Shown here: positions 15,491-24,457 of the stretch, piece after piece | How positions within the stretch are numbered: the stretch's first letter is position 1 | Layout of the letters: each line of letters starts with the position of its first letter | Source of the DNA: Eubacteriaceae bacterium UBA6119 | GTDB taxonomy: Bacteria > Bacillota > Clostridia > Eubacteriales > UBA1433 | Length of the DNA stretch: 64,000 nucleotides | Reading direction: 5' to 3' | Assembly: GCA_002423395.1 (NCBI GenBank) | Contig: DIVZ01000006.1 | Coordinates: 1 to 64,000 of the forward strand | Made by a program: the position numbers and the translations under genes | The notes under the pieces: generated by a model | What the model was told of the DNA's origin: nothing | Database searches by the model: none | What the model saw: only the letters and a program-made list of their open reading frames with translations

Positions 15491-16396
15491 TTGAAAAATA
15501 GTTTAATAAAATTATGTAGGCAAAAATATATAAGTAACCAAAGATTATATAAATATAATAGGAAAAAAATAACTGCTAACTATTATAAAGAATTCACTTT
15601 ATTAGAAGGTTTTAATGATTTTTCATATGAACTTGGCTCTGTGTTAGATTCATATTTATCGCAACCAGAGAAACCATGCCTTCAATTTGCTTTATTAAGA
15701 ATACATGAAAAAAGTATAAAAATTTTTCGTGAGGCAGTCATTCTTATGGAGAATGGTTCAGCGTCTGGAGCAATGGCACGTTGGAGAACATTATTTGAAA
15801 TATCGATAGTAGCACAAATTTTGAATAAATACCCTGAATTAGCAGACAAATATGTTCAATATTCAAAAGTTGATGATTATAAATATGCGAGAAAACTCTT
15901 GGAATATAAAAAAAGACTTAACCTTATTAACTATAATTTAGATGCTTATCCAGATATTGAAAATGAATATAAAAAAGTATGTAAAAAATATGGCTGGAAT
16001 GGCAAGATAAATTATGAATGGGCTAGAAATGATTACATTAAAAACCCAAATTTATTTGAACTTGCAAAAGAAGTTGAACAAGAGCATTTATATGCATATG
16101 TAGATGAATCAAATCTTTATAATCATCCAAGTTCAAGATATTTAATTAATGATAGAGGTAGAAAACCACCTAATATAAAAGATAAAAATAATTACTTATT
16201 TTCCCCGTTTGAAATGGAATTGCCAATGCAATTGATATTAATATCATTACAAAAAATAAATCTTTCTACAATAATTTGCTATTCGGAATTAGAATTAACA
16301 AATAATGAACAACTAATATTTTATTTAAAGCAAAATGAAGAATTCGTTAATATATTTTTAGAATTAATAAATAAAAGAATAAACCAAAAAAAATAA
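15491..16396 (+). CDS. DUF5677-family protein
   Basis: 301 residues starting at TTG with AGGG upstream. The family-defining segment is ASGAMARWRTLFEISIVAQI near residues 97-116, followed by Tyr/His-rich helices with HPSSRYL near residue 216. DUF5677 proteins are helical and are scattered among accessory genes in bacteria; their biochemical function is not known. Very low GC compared with the following YcxB genes points to recent acquisition. It stands alone with no operon partner. Confidence 0.7.
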   Translation: MKNSLIKLCRQKYISNQRLYKYNRKKITANYYKEFTLLEGFNDFSYELGSVLDSYLSQPEKPCLQFALLRIHEKSIKIFREAVILMENGSASGAMARWRTLFEISIVAQILNKYPELADKYVQYSKVDDYKYARKLLEYKKRLNLINYNLDAYPDIENEYKKVCKKYGWNGKINYEWARNDYIKNPNLFELAKEVEQEHLYAYVDESNLYNHPSSRYLINDRGRKPPNIKDKNNYLFSPFEMELPMQLILISLQKINLSTIICYSELELTNNEQLIFYLKQNEEFVNIFLELINKRINQKK

Positions 16397-16623
16397 AAAA
16401 TATATTATAATTATATATTAAATTTTCTATATTTTATAAAATTATGAGATTAATAAACGCTTTCCTTAATCACCCGAAATTACGCAGTTTTGCCATCTAC
16501 AGAGAGAGTGGACGGATAGATTTTACATAAGCGTGTTTATTTTTGCTCGTATATTATTTTTATTTGTTGTAAAATTTTTTTAGGGCTATATAATAATATT
16601 CAACAATGTTTTTGGAGGCATCT

Positions 16624-17157
16624 ATGACCAGAACTGAAGAAATAATGGCAATTGTATTGCTGGCGGCTTTAGTGCTTACCGCAGTTATAATTGTTGTAAG
16701 AATAAGAATAGCAGGAAGCAAATATAAAAACTTTAAAAAAACAAGAGAAGAAAATATCAACGCCTTTAAACGAGGGGGCTTTTTGACGGAAGCTGCGAAA
16801 GTCGCAAATGATATGCTCGCCGTTTATTTTGACTATACCAATAAACAATTCCTTGTCGAAAAATACAACGTGCTGACGCTTGAAACAAAACTTAACGGAC
16901 CGTATAGCCTTGATAAGCTGAAATACGCAAAAGTTTTTGTCGACGGAAAAGAATATACGCCGGCAGGCGATGGCGAAGACGAAAGACTTGCATATACAGC
17001 AGCGCTTGAGCTGGAATTTGAAAATGAGCCTGATAAGCTGGTTTTTGAACTGCTTAATGAAAAAGTTATGAGAGTGTCAGGCGTTTTTAATAAATGCGTT
17101 AAATCGGCATCTGAGCTTGCGGATATGTTTGAGGAATATATTAATAATAATAAGTAA
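16624..17157 (+). CDS. membrane-anchored hypothetical protein
   Basis: 177 residues from the ATG at 16624, which follows GGAGG by 5 nt; an ATG at 16606 precedes the site. One transmembrane helix (IMAIVLLAALVLTAVIIVV) near residues 6-24, then a cytoplasmic beta-rich domain with YLVEKYNVLTLETKLNGPY-like strands. It precedes two YcxB-like genes on the same strand and may share their envelope or sensing role. No named family is recognised. Confidence 0.65.
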   Translation: MTRTEEIMAIVLLAALVLTAVIIVVRIRIAGSKYKNFKKTREENINAFKRGGFLTEAAKVANDMLAVYFDYTNKQFLVEKYNVLTLETKLNGPYSLDKLKYAKVFVDGKEYTPAGDGEDERLAYTAALELEFENEPDKLVFELLNEKVMRVSGVFNKCVKSASELADMFEEYINNNK

Positions 17158-17184
17158 TACCGAAATTAGTAAGCAGGTGATTAA

Positions 17185-17712
17185 ATGAAAGTCACAACCA
17201 ATATTGATAATGGCGACTGCTTTAAAGCGTTTAAATTCGCGGCAATGAGGATTGCCTCGTTAAAACGCGCGCTTGTGGTAATACTCATAATCGTGCCAGC
17301 GCTGATGGTGATGTTTTCTATAGCGTACACTATTGAGTTTAAATCTACTTATAAGTTTGTGGTATCGTCTGTTGCGTTTGGAATAATTGCCGATATGCTG
17401 ATACTGTATTTTATAAAATGGGCTTACATGAAAAAACTTCAGTTCGAAAAAGCCGGATCGGCAGGCGAGCGCATTATTGAGATTGACGAAAAAGTGATAA
17501 GTATATCCGCACGAGATTTAAACGGCAGTATATCGTGGGGGCTTGTACGCAGCGTGGAAGAAGATAAAAAGCATATATACATTTTTATAAGCGCAATGAA
17601 CGCTATTATTATTCCTAAAAAAGCTTTTAATAAGGCTAAGGACGCGGAAGAGTTTTTTAATAAATGCTCGCAGTACTTAAAAGCGGCGGATAACGCGAAA
17701 ACAGCGCAATAA
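17185..17712 (+). CDS. YcxB-like membrane protein
   Basis: 175 residues with two transmembrane helices near residues 29-48 and 56-76. The C-terminal soluble part is YcxB-like: strands ending SWGLVRSVEEDKKHIYIFIS and AIIIPKKAFNKAKDAEEF, where PKKAF is the typical family signature. Function unknown; YcxB domains resemble bacterial PH-like domains at the membrane. It starts 27 bp after the previous gene and ends at a terminator. A paralog follows. Confidence 0.75.
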   Translation: MKVTTNIDNGDCFKAFKFAAMRIASLKRALVVILIIVPALMVMFSIAYTIEFKSTYKFVVSSVAFGIIADMLILYFIKWAYMKKLQFEKAGSAGERIIEIDEKVISISARDLNGSISWGLVRSVEEDKKHIYIFISAMNAIIIPKKAFNKAKDAEEFFNKCSQYLKAADNAKTAQ

Positions 17713-17713
17713 T

Positions 17714-17737
17714 AAAGGGCGAAAGCTCTTTTTTGTT
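17714..17737 (+). terminator. terminator after the first YcxB-like gene
   Basis: GGGC/GCTC-type short stem (AAGGGCGAAAGCTCTTTTTT) with a GAAA loop and a T-run. The second YcxB-like gene ends with a near-identical hairpin at 18339-18362. Confidence 0.75.
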
Positions 17738-17807
17738 TTGCAATGCGCATAAGTTTTGTATATAATTATGAATTGAATTTTATTTTGATTAGCAGAGAGG
17801 CCAGAAT

Positions 17808-18323
17808 ATGAAAATAACTTTTAATTTGACAGTAGATGATTTGTGGAACGGAAACAAGTATGTATATTTGCGCGCGCCTAAGCTGAGAGCGAATTTATTA
17901 AAAAGCGCGATAGTAACTCCGCTTATTCTTACAATCGGGATGCTGTTATTAAAAAAACCTCTTAGTATAACTGTGTTTACATCAATAGCGGCAGGTATTA
18001 TAGGCGGATGCTTAATAAACATAATAATGATTTATATAGCTAAATCGAACATAGAACGAAAATCGTACGGCTATAATGTTACACAGACTGTAGAGTTAAA
18101 GCAAAGCGGATACACTTCAGCCTCCGGCGGAAAAAATCCGCATACCGCATGGAAAAACGTTACTGAAGTAAGGCAAAACAAAGATTATGTGTTTTTTATA
18201 ACCGCTGATAATTCAATACAGATTATACCGAAAAGAGCGTTTGAGTCAGAACAAAGTGCAGGGGAGTTTTACTCCGAGGCGGAGAAGTATTGGAAAGGCT
18301 CGGATAGGTCAAAAAAGAAATAG
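17808..18323 (+). CDS. YcxB-like membrane protein (paralog)
   Basis: 171 residues with the same plan as the previous gene: two helices near residues 34-51 and 56-76, and a C-terminal domain with AWKNVTEVRQNKDYVFFITA and IIPKRAFESEQSAGEFY. The duplicated gene and the duplicated GAAA-loop terminator indicate a tandem duplication of the whole transcription unit. Confidence 0.75.
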   Translation: MKITFNLTVDDLWNGNKYVYLRAPKLRANLLKSAIVTPLILTIGMLLLKKPLSITVFTSIAAGIIGGCLINIIMIYIAKSNIERKSYGYNVTQTVELKQSGYTSASGGKNPHTAWKNVTEVRQNKDYVFFITADNSIQIIPKRAFESEQSAGEFYSEAEKYWKGSDRSKKK

Positions 18324-18338
18324 GGTTTTTAGAGAAAA

Positions 18339-18362
18339 TAAAGAGCGAAAGCTCTTTTTTTG
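18339..18362 (+). terminator. terminator after the second YcxB-like gene
   Basis: AAGAGC and GCTCTT form a 6-bp stem with a GAAA loop, followed by seven T. Confidence 0.8.
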
Positions 18363-18465
18363 TTCTTCATTTCAAATAATGCTTGCTTTTTTGCTATTTT
18401 ATAGTTATTATATTTAAAATTATAGTTATAAATTTCCAAAATATAGTTATAATTAGAGGTAATAT

Positions 18466-19497
18466 ATGAGTTTTAGTGAAGAAAAGCGTAATAATATACA
18501 AGCAGAAATTATAATGCAAATTTATAAAGAGAATGAAGATTTCATAAAATACATTATGGGGAAATACAATATATCAAGACAAACAATTTCAAGATATCTT
18601 GTTTTTTTAGAAAAACTCGGTTTTATTGAATCTGAAAATAAAGGGAAAGCAAAAAAATATAAAATTAAAGAAAAGAAGTTTTCAAAAATTTATAAAATAA
18701 AAGGACTTGAAGAAGATAAAGTTTGGAATGAATTAAAAGAACAATTTGAGTTCATCGAAAAACAAAATGAGAATGTTTATAAAATAATTCGATACGGATT
18801 TACTGAAATTTTAAATAATGCTATTGAACATTCAGAATCTAATGATGTCTTAATTCAAATTATTACTTCAAATATTTACTGTAGATTATGTATAATAGAC
18901 AAAGGAATAGGTATATTTAATAAAATAAGGGAGCATTTTAATTTAGAAAATATACATGAATCAGTTTTAAAATTGCACATAGGAAAAACAACAACAGACC
19001 CGAAAAAACATACAGGTGAAGGTATATTTTTTACTTCAAAAGCTTTTGATGTATTCAATATTTATTCAGATAACTTAGCTTTTATATCAATTGAAAGAGA
19101 CTTTATATTTGATTATAAAAGTAAACAAAAGGGAGGCACAAAAGTTTATATGGAAATTAATAATAATTCACAGAAAAAATTAAGTGAAATTTTCGATAAA
19201 TTTACAGCAGAAGAAGATTTAGGGTTTCAAAAAACAATCATTCCATTAAAAGTAATGGAATACGAAGGAGAGGAATTGATATCGCGGTCGCAAGCCAGAA
19301 GACTAATAGTTAATTTTGAAAAGTTTAAGGAAATTGTACTAAACTTTGAAGGTGTAAAAGAAATTGGTCAGGCATTTACAGATGAGATTTTCAGAGTATT
19401 TAAAAATGAACATCCAGATATTAACCTTTTAGTAATAAATACAAATGATGATATCAATAAAATGATAGCGCACGTTGAAAGTAATTTAGATAAATAA
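18466..19497 (+). CDS. HTH-GHKL ATPase-STAS-like (DUF4325) protein
   Basis: 343 residues in three parts. Residues 10-65 form a winged helix (YNISRQTISRYLVFLEKLGF). Residues 85-230 form a histidine-kinase-like ATPase: N-box FTEILNNAIEHS, G1-like IIDKGIGIF and a GEGIFFTSKAF G2 box. Residues 255-340 form a STAS-like DUF4325 domain (SRSQARRLIVNFEKFKEIVL; FTDEIFRVF). No phospho-acceptor His domain is present, so it may act as an ATP-dependent switch like anti-sigma factor SpoIIAB fused to its SpoIIAA-like partner. AT-rich, single-gene unit. The role is unknown; defence or stress signalling is possible. Confidence 0.8.
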   Translation: MSFSEEKRNNIQAEIIMQIYKENEDFIKYIMGKYNISRQTISRYLVFLEKLGFIESENKGKAKKYKIKEKKFSKIYKIKGLEEDKVWNELKEQFEFIEKQNENVYKIIRYGFTEILNNAIEHSESNDVLIQIITSNIYCRLCIIDKGIGIFNKIREHFNLENIHESVLKLHIGKTTTDPKKHTGEGIFFTSKAFDVFNIYSDNLAFISIERDFIFDYKSKQKGGTKVYMEINNNSQKKLSEIFDKFTAEEDLGFQKTIIPLKVMEYEGEELISRSQARRLIVNFEKFKEIVLNFEGVKEIGQAFTDEIFRVFKNEHPDINLLVINTNDDINKMIAHVESNLDK

Positions 19498-19513
19498 AGT
19501 ATTGAGTTAAAAT

Positions 19514-19537
19514 CAGACGCTTATAGCGTCTTTTTTA
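19514..19537 (+). terminator. terminator before the small phage-like gene
   Basis: AGACGC and GCGTCT form a 6-bp stem with a TTATA loop and T-run. An almost identical hairpin (45729-45750) stands in front of the virion-like gene at 45802. Confidence 0.75.
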
Positions 19538-19569
19538 TTTAAATTTAAATATGAAAAGGAGATAAAGAT

Positions 19570-19812
19570 ATGGAAATGGTTATACTTGCGTGCTTTGCTA
19601 TGTGCGCCGTGATGGGCGCGTTTGTGTGGGGGTACAAGACAGGAAAGACGGAGAGGGAAGAGGAAATCAAGAATAAAAAAAGAGGAATATTTGAGGGGAT
19701 TAAACTGACAGAGAAGAAAATGGAAGTGAGCGAAGAGGAGCGCAAGCTGTCGCTTGAGATGGACAACATTGACGCGTACGCCACAAACAGACCGCAGAAG
19801 GATGTGGTGTAG
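19570..19812 (+). CDS. small phage-like membrane protein
   Basis: 80 residues with AAAAGGAG upstream. An N-terminal helix (MVILACFAMCAVMGAFVWGY) is followed by a charged coiled region and the ending MDNIDAYATNRPQKDVV. Proteins with an N-terminal helix and a NID-Y-G/N...Q-K-(D/V) tail are found just before portal genes in Clostridia prophages, so this is probably a stranded prophage gene. No portal gene follows; a long intergenic repeat does. Confidence 0.55.
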   Translation: MEMVILACFAMCAVMGAFVWGYKTGKTEREEEIKNKKRGIFEGIKLTEKKMEVSEEERKLSLEMDNIDAYATNRPQKDVV

Positions 19813-20030
19813 TAGGGTATATATGGAGGGGCAAGGAGAGGTGTAATCAGTCAAGCAAACATAAGTCAAATGCAGTATGTAAGGCGGAACGGCACGGCGT
19901 ACGTTGGCGTTTGGTTTGGTTGGTTATGAGATAAAGCAGTGTGGAAAGATATATTCAGTTTGTAAAAGAGGCAAGCAGAGGACAGCGGCTTTAATTTTGA
20001 GGATGGGCAGGGATAGGTTTGATATAAAAT
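19813..20030 (+). repeat. composite intergenic repeat, unit at 19.9 kb
   Basis: Contains AAGGCGGAACGGCACGGCGT, GTTGGCGTTTGGTTTGGTTG, GTTATGAGATAAA and GGGCAGGGATAGGTTTGATA in the same order as in the 26.9 and 34.1 kb copies. Non-coding. Confidence 0.75.
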
Positions 20031-20130
20031 AAAATTGTGAGCGGAAATCTGATTTTTTATATTAATATATGCTTTAATCACGCGCGAAAAACTGTATAAT
20101 ATATATAACATTATTTTTAAAGGAATTAAG

Positions 20131-20949
20131 ATGAAAACAACAGTACAGAACGGCGATGTTACAATTCCTATATGGCGATACGGGCAAGGACAACAGATTA
20201 TATTTTTTAACGGATTTCGCTCTACGCACGCAGTTTGGAACAGGGTAAGGAAAAACCTTGCGGGCAAATATGAAATTATCACTTTTGACTTTCGCGGTCA
20301 CGGACAGGCTTCTAAAGCTGATGATTATTCTTATGAAGCCTTTTTAAGCGACGCTGATACTGTTTTAAATTCAGTCGGCGCAAACAAGCCGATAATTGTC
20401 GCGTGGTCGATGGGAGCCGATATCGCCGTAACATACGCGGCAAAGCATCACGGAGAAATAGGCGGGATTGTTGTTGTGGACGGAGCCAGCCCCACATTAA
20501 AACCGTTGTATGAGAGCATAGAAGATACGAGAAAAGAATTGGGGAAATTGTCTGTAAAAGCAATAAATTTGCTTATAAGACCTACTCCGCACAAAAATAA
20601 GCTGTCGACAGATGATATGGTTGAGATTATTTCAAAGCTCGACGCGCACAGAAGCGAGATGCTGGATCTTTTAGCCGAAGCGGATTGTCCTATTACGATG
20701 ATTATGGCACTTAGACCATGGAGCGAAAAGCATCCAGTTACAAGACGTAAAAACTATGTTTGGAAAGAAGGCATTGAGCGGATTTACAAAGCAATTCCAT
20801 ACATATCTGTGCAGTGGATTAACGACTCTCACAGGCTGCCGATAAAGCATCCTAAAGAGATAGCGGAAGTTACTGAGGATTTTATTAATTATATTAACAA
20901 TAATAACAATGTAAAAACTTTTGCCAGCGTTGATTTGACGGCGAAATAG
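20131..20949 (+). CDS. alpha/beta-hydrolase
   Basis: 272 residues with AAAGGA upstream. The nucleophile elbow is AWSMGAD near residue 91 (Ser in SMG), the oxyanion region is FFNGFRSTHAVWNRV near 27-41 with FDFRGHGQA near 51-59, and the catalytic His is in NDSHRLP near 231. This is the classic lipase/esterase or peroxidase-like hydrolase fold; the substrate cannot be deduced. It is followed 38 bp later by a CGGC-domain protein on the same strand, possibly co-transcribed. Confidence 0.9.
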   Translation: MKTTVQNGDVTIPIWRYGQGQQIIFFNGFRSTHAVWNRVRKNLAGKYEIITFDFRGHGQASKADDYSYEAFLSDADTVLNSVGANKPIIVAWSMGADIAVTYAAKHHGEIGGIVVVDGASPTLKPLYESIEDTRKELGKLSVKAINLLIRPTPHKNKLSTDDMVEIISKLDAHRSEMLDLLAEADCPITMIMALRPWSEKHPVTRRKNYVWKEGIERIYKAIPYISVQWINDSHRLPIKHPKEIAEVTEDFINYINNNNNVKTFASVDLTAK

Positions 20950-20987
20950 CGATACAATACTTTAATATCAAATGAGAGGTGTTTATT

Positions 20988-21320
20988 ATGAAAGTTGGAA
21001 TGTTTAGATGTATGCAAACGGAGGATATGTGCCCCGGAACTACGGATTACAAATTTATGAAACTTAAAAAAGGCGCGTTTGAAGGAATTGACGAAGAAAT
21101 AGAGCTGATAGGCGTGAACACATGCGGCGGCTGTCCCGGAAAAAAAGTCGTAACACGCGCTGAAGAAATGGTTAAACGCGGCGCAGATACCATAGTGTTC
21201 GCATCGTGCATGTCGAGGGGAAACCCTATAGGTTTTGCGTGCCCGCATTTTGAACAGATTAAAAAAGCGGTTAAGGAAAGGCTCGGCGATAAAGTGAGAT
21301 ATATCGATTATACGCATTGA
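20988..21320 (+). CDS. CGGC-domain protein (paralog 1)
   Basis: 110 residues from the ATG at 20988 behind GAGAGGTG (a GTG at 20979 overlaps the site). The signature NTCGGCPGKK lies near residue 43, with further Cys in FRCMQTEDMCPG, ASCMSRGNP and FACPHF. CGGC proteins (DUF1847-like) of Clostridia and archaea are thought to bind metal or take part in redox chemistry; the function is unproven. A paralog is encoded at 25617. Confidence 0.88.
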   Translation: MKVGMFRCMQTEDMCPGTTDYKFMKLKKGAFEGIDEEIELIGVNTCGGCPGKKVVTRAEEMVKRGADTIVFASCMSRGNPIGFACPHFEQIKKAVKERLGDKVRYIDYTH

Positions 21321-21451
21321 TTTTGCGGATATAGAATATAATCGTTCCTAAAATACGACATAATTCGACATTTACAGTATTATCATATGCATTATCGGAT
21401 TGCGGATATATTATGATATAAAATATTTAACAGATGCTAAAATATAAATAT

Positions 21452-21480
21452 AAAAAAAGGCGCTTTTTCCGCGCCTTTTT
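21452..21480. terminator. bidirectional terminator between CGGC gene and GYF_2 operon
   Basis: AAAGGCGC and GCGCCTTT form an 8-bp stem with A-tract and T-tract on either side, between two converging transcripts. Confidence 0.85.
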
Positions 21481-21520
21481 ATGTATTTGCTTATAAAATA
21501 TAAAACGCAATTATTAATTG

Positions 21521-22306
21521 TTACGCTTTTGCTTTTTTTACTTTTAGCGCAAGAGTTAAGTTGTAAAGCATTATTATGCCGCTTTGCAGCATTAGCAGCA
21601 TAAGAAACAGACCTTCATACGAACCAATAAAGAAATTTACAACTTTCATTACAGCGAATGTAAACGACCAAAACAAAAAGCCTGCAAGCGTAGCCATACC
21701 GTACGCGTAGCCGTTATTTTGTTTTACTTTTGTTATAAGCCCCCATATTATCCCTAAAACCGCACCTGCCAAAAATATCACCACAAGCACCCAGCTTGCG
21801 TAAAACGTGTTAGTCAATAAGTAAAACAGCATTACGACTGGGGATATCAGGGCTGAAATTATGAGTGATTTAGCGTTTAGCACTTTGAATTTGTTAAAAG
21901 ACATTGCCATGTTAACGGCAACCAATATAAACAAAGCGGTAAATATGTAATTGACAAGGCGCATAGCAAGAGCAAAGCCGCCCAGTAGAAATCCCGCGAT
22001 TATAATAAGCGCTATTATAGCCGCCGTTATGATATAAACTACCACTTTCTTTTTAGGCTTTTTTGCCGATTTTGGCATTTTATCATCAGGCTTTTGCGCA
22101 ATTGGAGCTTGCTGAACAGTTTTTGAAGGGACGGTTTTTATGCCTATAATTTCTTTTGAATGCGATACTTTTTTCCAATCGGTAAATCCCGGCCCCCATA
22201 TTAAGTCGTCATCAAAAAGGTTTTTGTTTTTATTCATATCGCGCACGGCATCAATTGTATAAGGACCGTATCTTTCATTGTTTCTGTATATGTACCACTG
22301 GCTCAT
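21521..22306 (-). CDS. GYF_2-domain multi-pass membrane protein
   Basis: 261 residues. The N-terminal GYF_2 (DUF4339) domain spans about residues 1-55 (WYIYRNNERYGPYTIDAVRD; DLIWGPGFTDWKKV). A Lys/Pro-rich linker and about six transmembrane helices (from residue 90) follow. GYF_2 domains mediate protein-protein contacts with Pro-rich peptides; the 312-residue protein at the head of this operon carries a Pro-rich tract that could be the partner. The start overlaps the preceding gene's stop by 4 bp (ATGA), so it is the last gene of a coupled four-gene operon. Confidence 0.85.
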   Translation of the reverse strand: MSQWYIYRNNERYGPYTIDAVRDMNKNKNLFDDDLIWGPGFTDWKKVSHSKEIIGIKTVPSKTVQQAPIAQKPDDKMPKSAKKPKKKVVVYIITAAIIALIIIAGFLLGGFALAMRLVNYIFTALFILVAVNMAMSFNKFKVLNAKSLIISALISPVVMLFYLLTNTFYASWVLVVIFLAGAVLGIIWGLITKVKQNNGYAYGMATLAGFLFWSFTFAVMKVVNFFIGSYEGLFLMLLMLQSGIIMLYNLTLALKVKKAKA

Positions 22307-22827
22307 AGCTTATCACCGCCTTTAACGCTGTTATATACGCATTGAGGCGTATCGGCAACCCACGCGCTGCCGTTGTATTTAAGCCATTCGCCATTTGATG
22401 AGCTAACCTGTCGCCATACGCCGTCCGCGCCTTGAAAACGGAGTTTGTAGACTTCGTCTAAAAATTCCTTTTCTGACAGTTTTCCTATAAAATGATTGAG
22501 TTTAAGCATCCAATATTGATACACCATTTTGTCCGCAAAATTCTCGCCGCCGTTATCGGGCTCAAAACGCAGAAGCTCTCTATTCGCATAAAAAGTTCCT
22601 TCTCCTGCTTTGTGATTAGTGTCTTCGTAAGAATCGTGCAGGGTGTCAAGGTAAAACCATGAGCAGTTAAAAGGATTTAAAAACAGTTCATATTCGCCCA
22701 CTTTCATAGTCCATTTTTCAAAATCGCCTGCGAATTGCTGTACGGTTAAATCATCCGAAAAGTTCTTTTTGCAAAGTTCTATTATTTGTTTTTCTATTAG
22801 CTGTTGATTTGTATTTTTCATTACCAT
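22303..22827 (-). CDS. hypothetical protein of the GYF_2 operon
   Basis: 174 residues, overlapping the genes on both sides by a few bases. The start has GGAGG lying within the end of the upstream gene. The C-terminal half has a Trp-rich beta motif (GVWRQVSSSNGEWLKYNGSA). It is acidic, lacks a signal peptide and is probably cytoplasmic. Being sandwiched after a predicted Cys-His-Asp enzyme, it could be that protein's regulator or immunity factor; this is inference from position only. Confidence 0.65.
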   Translation of the reverse strand: MVMKNTNQQLIEKQIIELCKKNFSDDLTVQQFAGDFEKWTMKVGEYELFLNPFNCSWFYLDTLHDSYEDTNHKAGEGTFYANRELLRFEPDNGGENFADKMVYQYWMLKLNHFIGKLSEKEFLDEVYKLRFQGADGVWRQVSSSNGEWLKYNGSAWVADTPQCVYNSVKGGDKL

Positions 22828-24443
22828 GGGTTTTTCCTCCAGCTTTTGATAATGACTTCTGCTTGGGATGATTTGCCATCTTTCGCGGCCTGCTTTCTGA
22901 ACAAGTCAAATATTTGTTCTTCTTTTGCCTGCCCGAGCTTTTCCATTGAGGTTTTTAACTGCATTTCAAGCGGTCCCCGTTCATATATTCTGCAGTCTCC
23001 ACCCCACATATGATCTTTCCACTTTGCTATCCACTCGGATTCTTTTGATATGGAAGGAACGCCGGTTTTAATGCTTTCCCAGTAATCTAAAACGTACCGC
23101 TCGCCGTTTCCCATAATTATTACGGTTGAGGCGTGGTTGCGCAGAGGGTTGTCATATATATATTTTTCTAAAACTATTATAGACGTTACAGCGTCTTTTC
23201 CGACTATATCCTTAAGATATTCATCGCTCCATTTGATACCGTACTCGGCGAACTCGCCGCATTGTCCGCCTTTATATCCCATAAGCTTTTCAATATTTTT
23301 GCTTACATACGGAAGATTCCACATGACTTTTTTAATACCGTTGGGATTGCGTACAAAATAGCCTTCATCATTTTTTTCTTTTAATATCTGCTGCATTTTT
23401 TCTTTTAACTGCGGTATTTTAGATTCGTTGATTGTTCCCAGATTTTCTTCCCGAACTTCATCTGCAGCTTTTTTAAGATCGGGGTCTAAGTTCATATTGT
23501 CTATGTTTACGTCTTCGCCTTTTAAGTAGCTGTCATATGTGAGCTTATCCTGCTCTTGCTGCTGTTTTGCTTCCTGCTGCTGTTTAAGTTTCTGCTGATA
23601 TTTTTCCTGAGTGTAGTCTCTCGCTCTTTCTCTCCAGGCTTGCATGTCATCGGCGTCTTTTTGGCTGGCGTGCCACATATTATCCTGAAATATATGCCCT
23701 TGCTGTTTATGCCGCATATCATCATCGTATACCTCAACGGGGCACCAAAACGGCTCAGTCGCAGTGTCCGCAACGGGTTTGTACCATATGTACTCTTTGC
23801 CGTCTTTACCCTTCATTTTTGCAAGGTTTTGAGAGCGTTTTAAAAGAATTGACGACACGGCAAGAGTTCCAGCGGCAAGCACAGCAGCAGCCGCTTTTTG
23901 CGCGTTGGAATTGCCGGAGTTGTTATTATTTGCCGTATTGTTGTTCGTGCTCGGAACGGCACCCGTGTAATTGGGATTATCTTTCTGCAGCGTAAAACGA
24001 TAGGGGTAATATGAGTACGCGTTGGAGCTGTTTAAATCACCGCCGCTATATACAGCGATGACTCCTGTTATATCTATTGTAATTTTACTGTTTTGATCAG
24101 TGTAGTAAGCGCGCAAATCAAGGCCGCCGTCATAGTCCTTGTATCTTGCGTGAGCGGACCCTTGTGAATAATCGTAAAACTGCCACGAAGTGCCGCTTAT
24201 AAACTGACTGCTCGGCAAAGCTGCTCCGCCAGTTATTCTTTGCAGTTCGGGCTGGCTAAAAGACGCTATAAACCATCCGCTCGTCTCGGAGTATTCGCCT
24301 ATTGTAATACTTGTTCCGTCGGACGTCTGCCAGCTGCCTGCTATATCCTCAATAGGGGGATACGCGTTTTCAGCAAGAACGTTTGCGCAGAACAGCATTG
24401 ATAAGGCAATATAAATTATCAATAATTTTAATTTCAGTTTCAT
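22821..24443 (-). CDS. secreted/membrane protein with transglutaminase-like Cys-His-Asp domain
   Basis: 540 residues. A signal peptide or anchor (LKLLIIYIALSMLFCANVLA) is followed by an extracellular beta-rich domain to about residue 155, an Asn-rich linker, a second helix (AAAAVLAAGTLAVSSILL) and a Gln-rich coiled coil near 285-300. The C-terminal domain has GGQCGEFAEYG near 393, RNHASTVIIM near 441 and RYVLDYWE near 455: the Cys, His, Asp order and spacing of papain/transglutaminase-like folds. This suggests a protease or cross-linking enzyme, possibly an effector. Start chosen by AAGGAGG. Confidence 0.68.
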   Translation of the reverse strand: MKLKLKLLIIYIALSMLFCANVLAENAYPPIEDIAGSWQTSDGTSITIGEYSETSGWFIASFSQPELQRITGGAALPSSQFISGTSWQFYDYSQGSAHARYKDYDGGLDLRAYYTDQNSKITIDITGVIAVYSGGDLNSSNAYSYYPYRFTLQKDNPNYTGAVPSTNNNTANNNNSGNSNAQKAAAAVLAAGTLAVSSILLKRSQNLAKMKGKDGKEYIWYKPVADTATEPFWCPVEVYDDDMRHKQQGHIFQDNMWHASQKDADDMQAWRERARDYTQEKYQQKLKQQQEAKQQQEQDKLTYDSYLKGEDVNIDNMNLDPDLKKAADEVREENLGTINESKIPQLKEKMQQILKEKNDEGYFVRNPNGIKKVMWNLPYVSKNIEKLMGYKGGQCGEFAEYGIKWSDEYLKDIVGKDAVTSIIVLEKYIYDNPLRNHASTVIIMGNGERYVLDYWESIKTGVPSISKESEWIAKWKDHMWGGDCRIYERGPLEMQLKTSMEKLGQAKEEQIFDLFRKQAAKDGKSSQAEVIIKSWRKNPW

Positions 24444-24457
24444 ACTGCCTCCTTAAT

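Noticed and set aside
19866..20282. 138-codon minus-strand frame
   Set aside because: It lies over the repeat and the start of the alpha/beta-hydrolase gene and has no coding signals.
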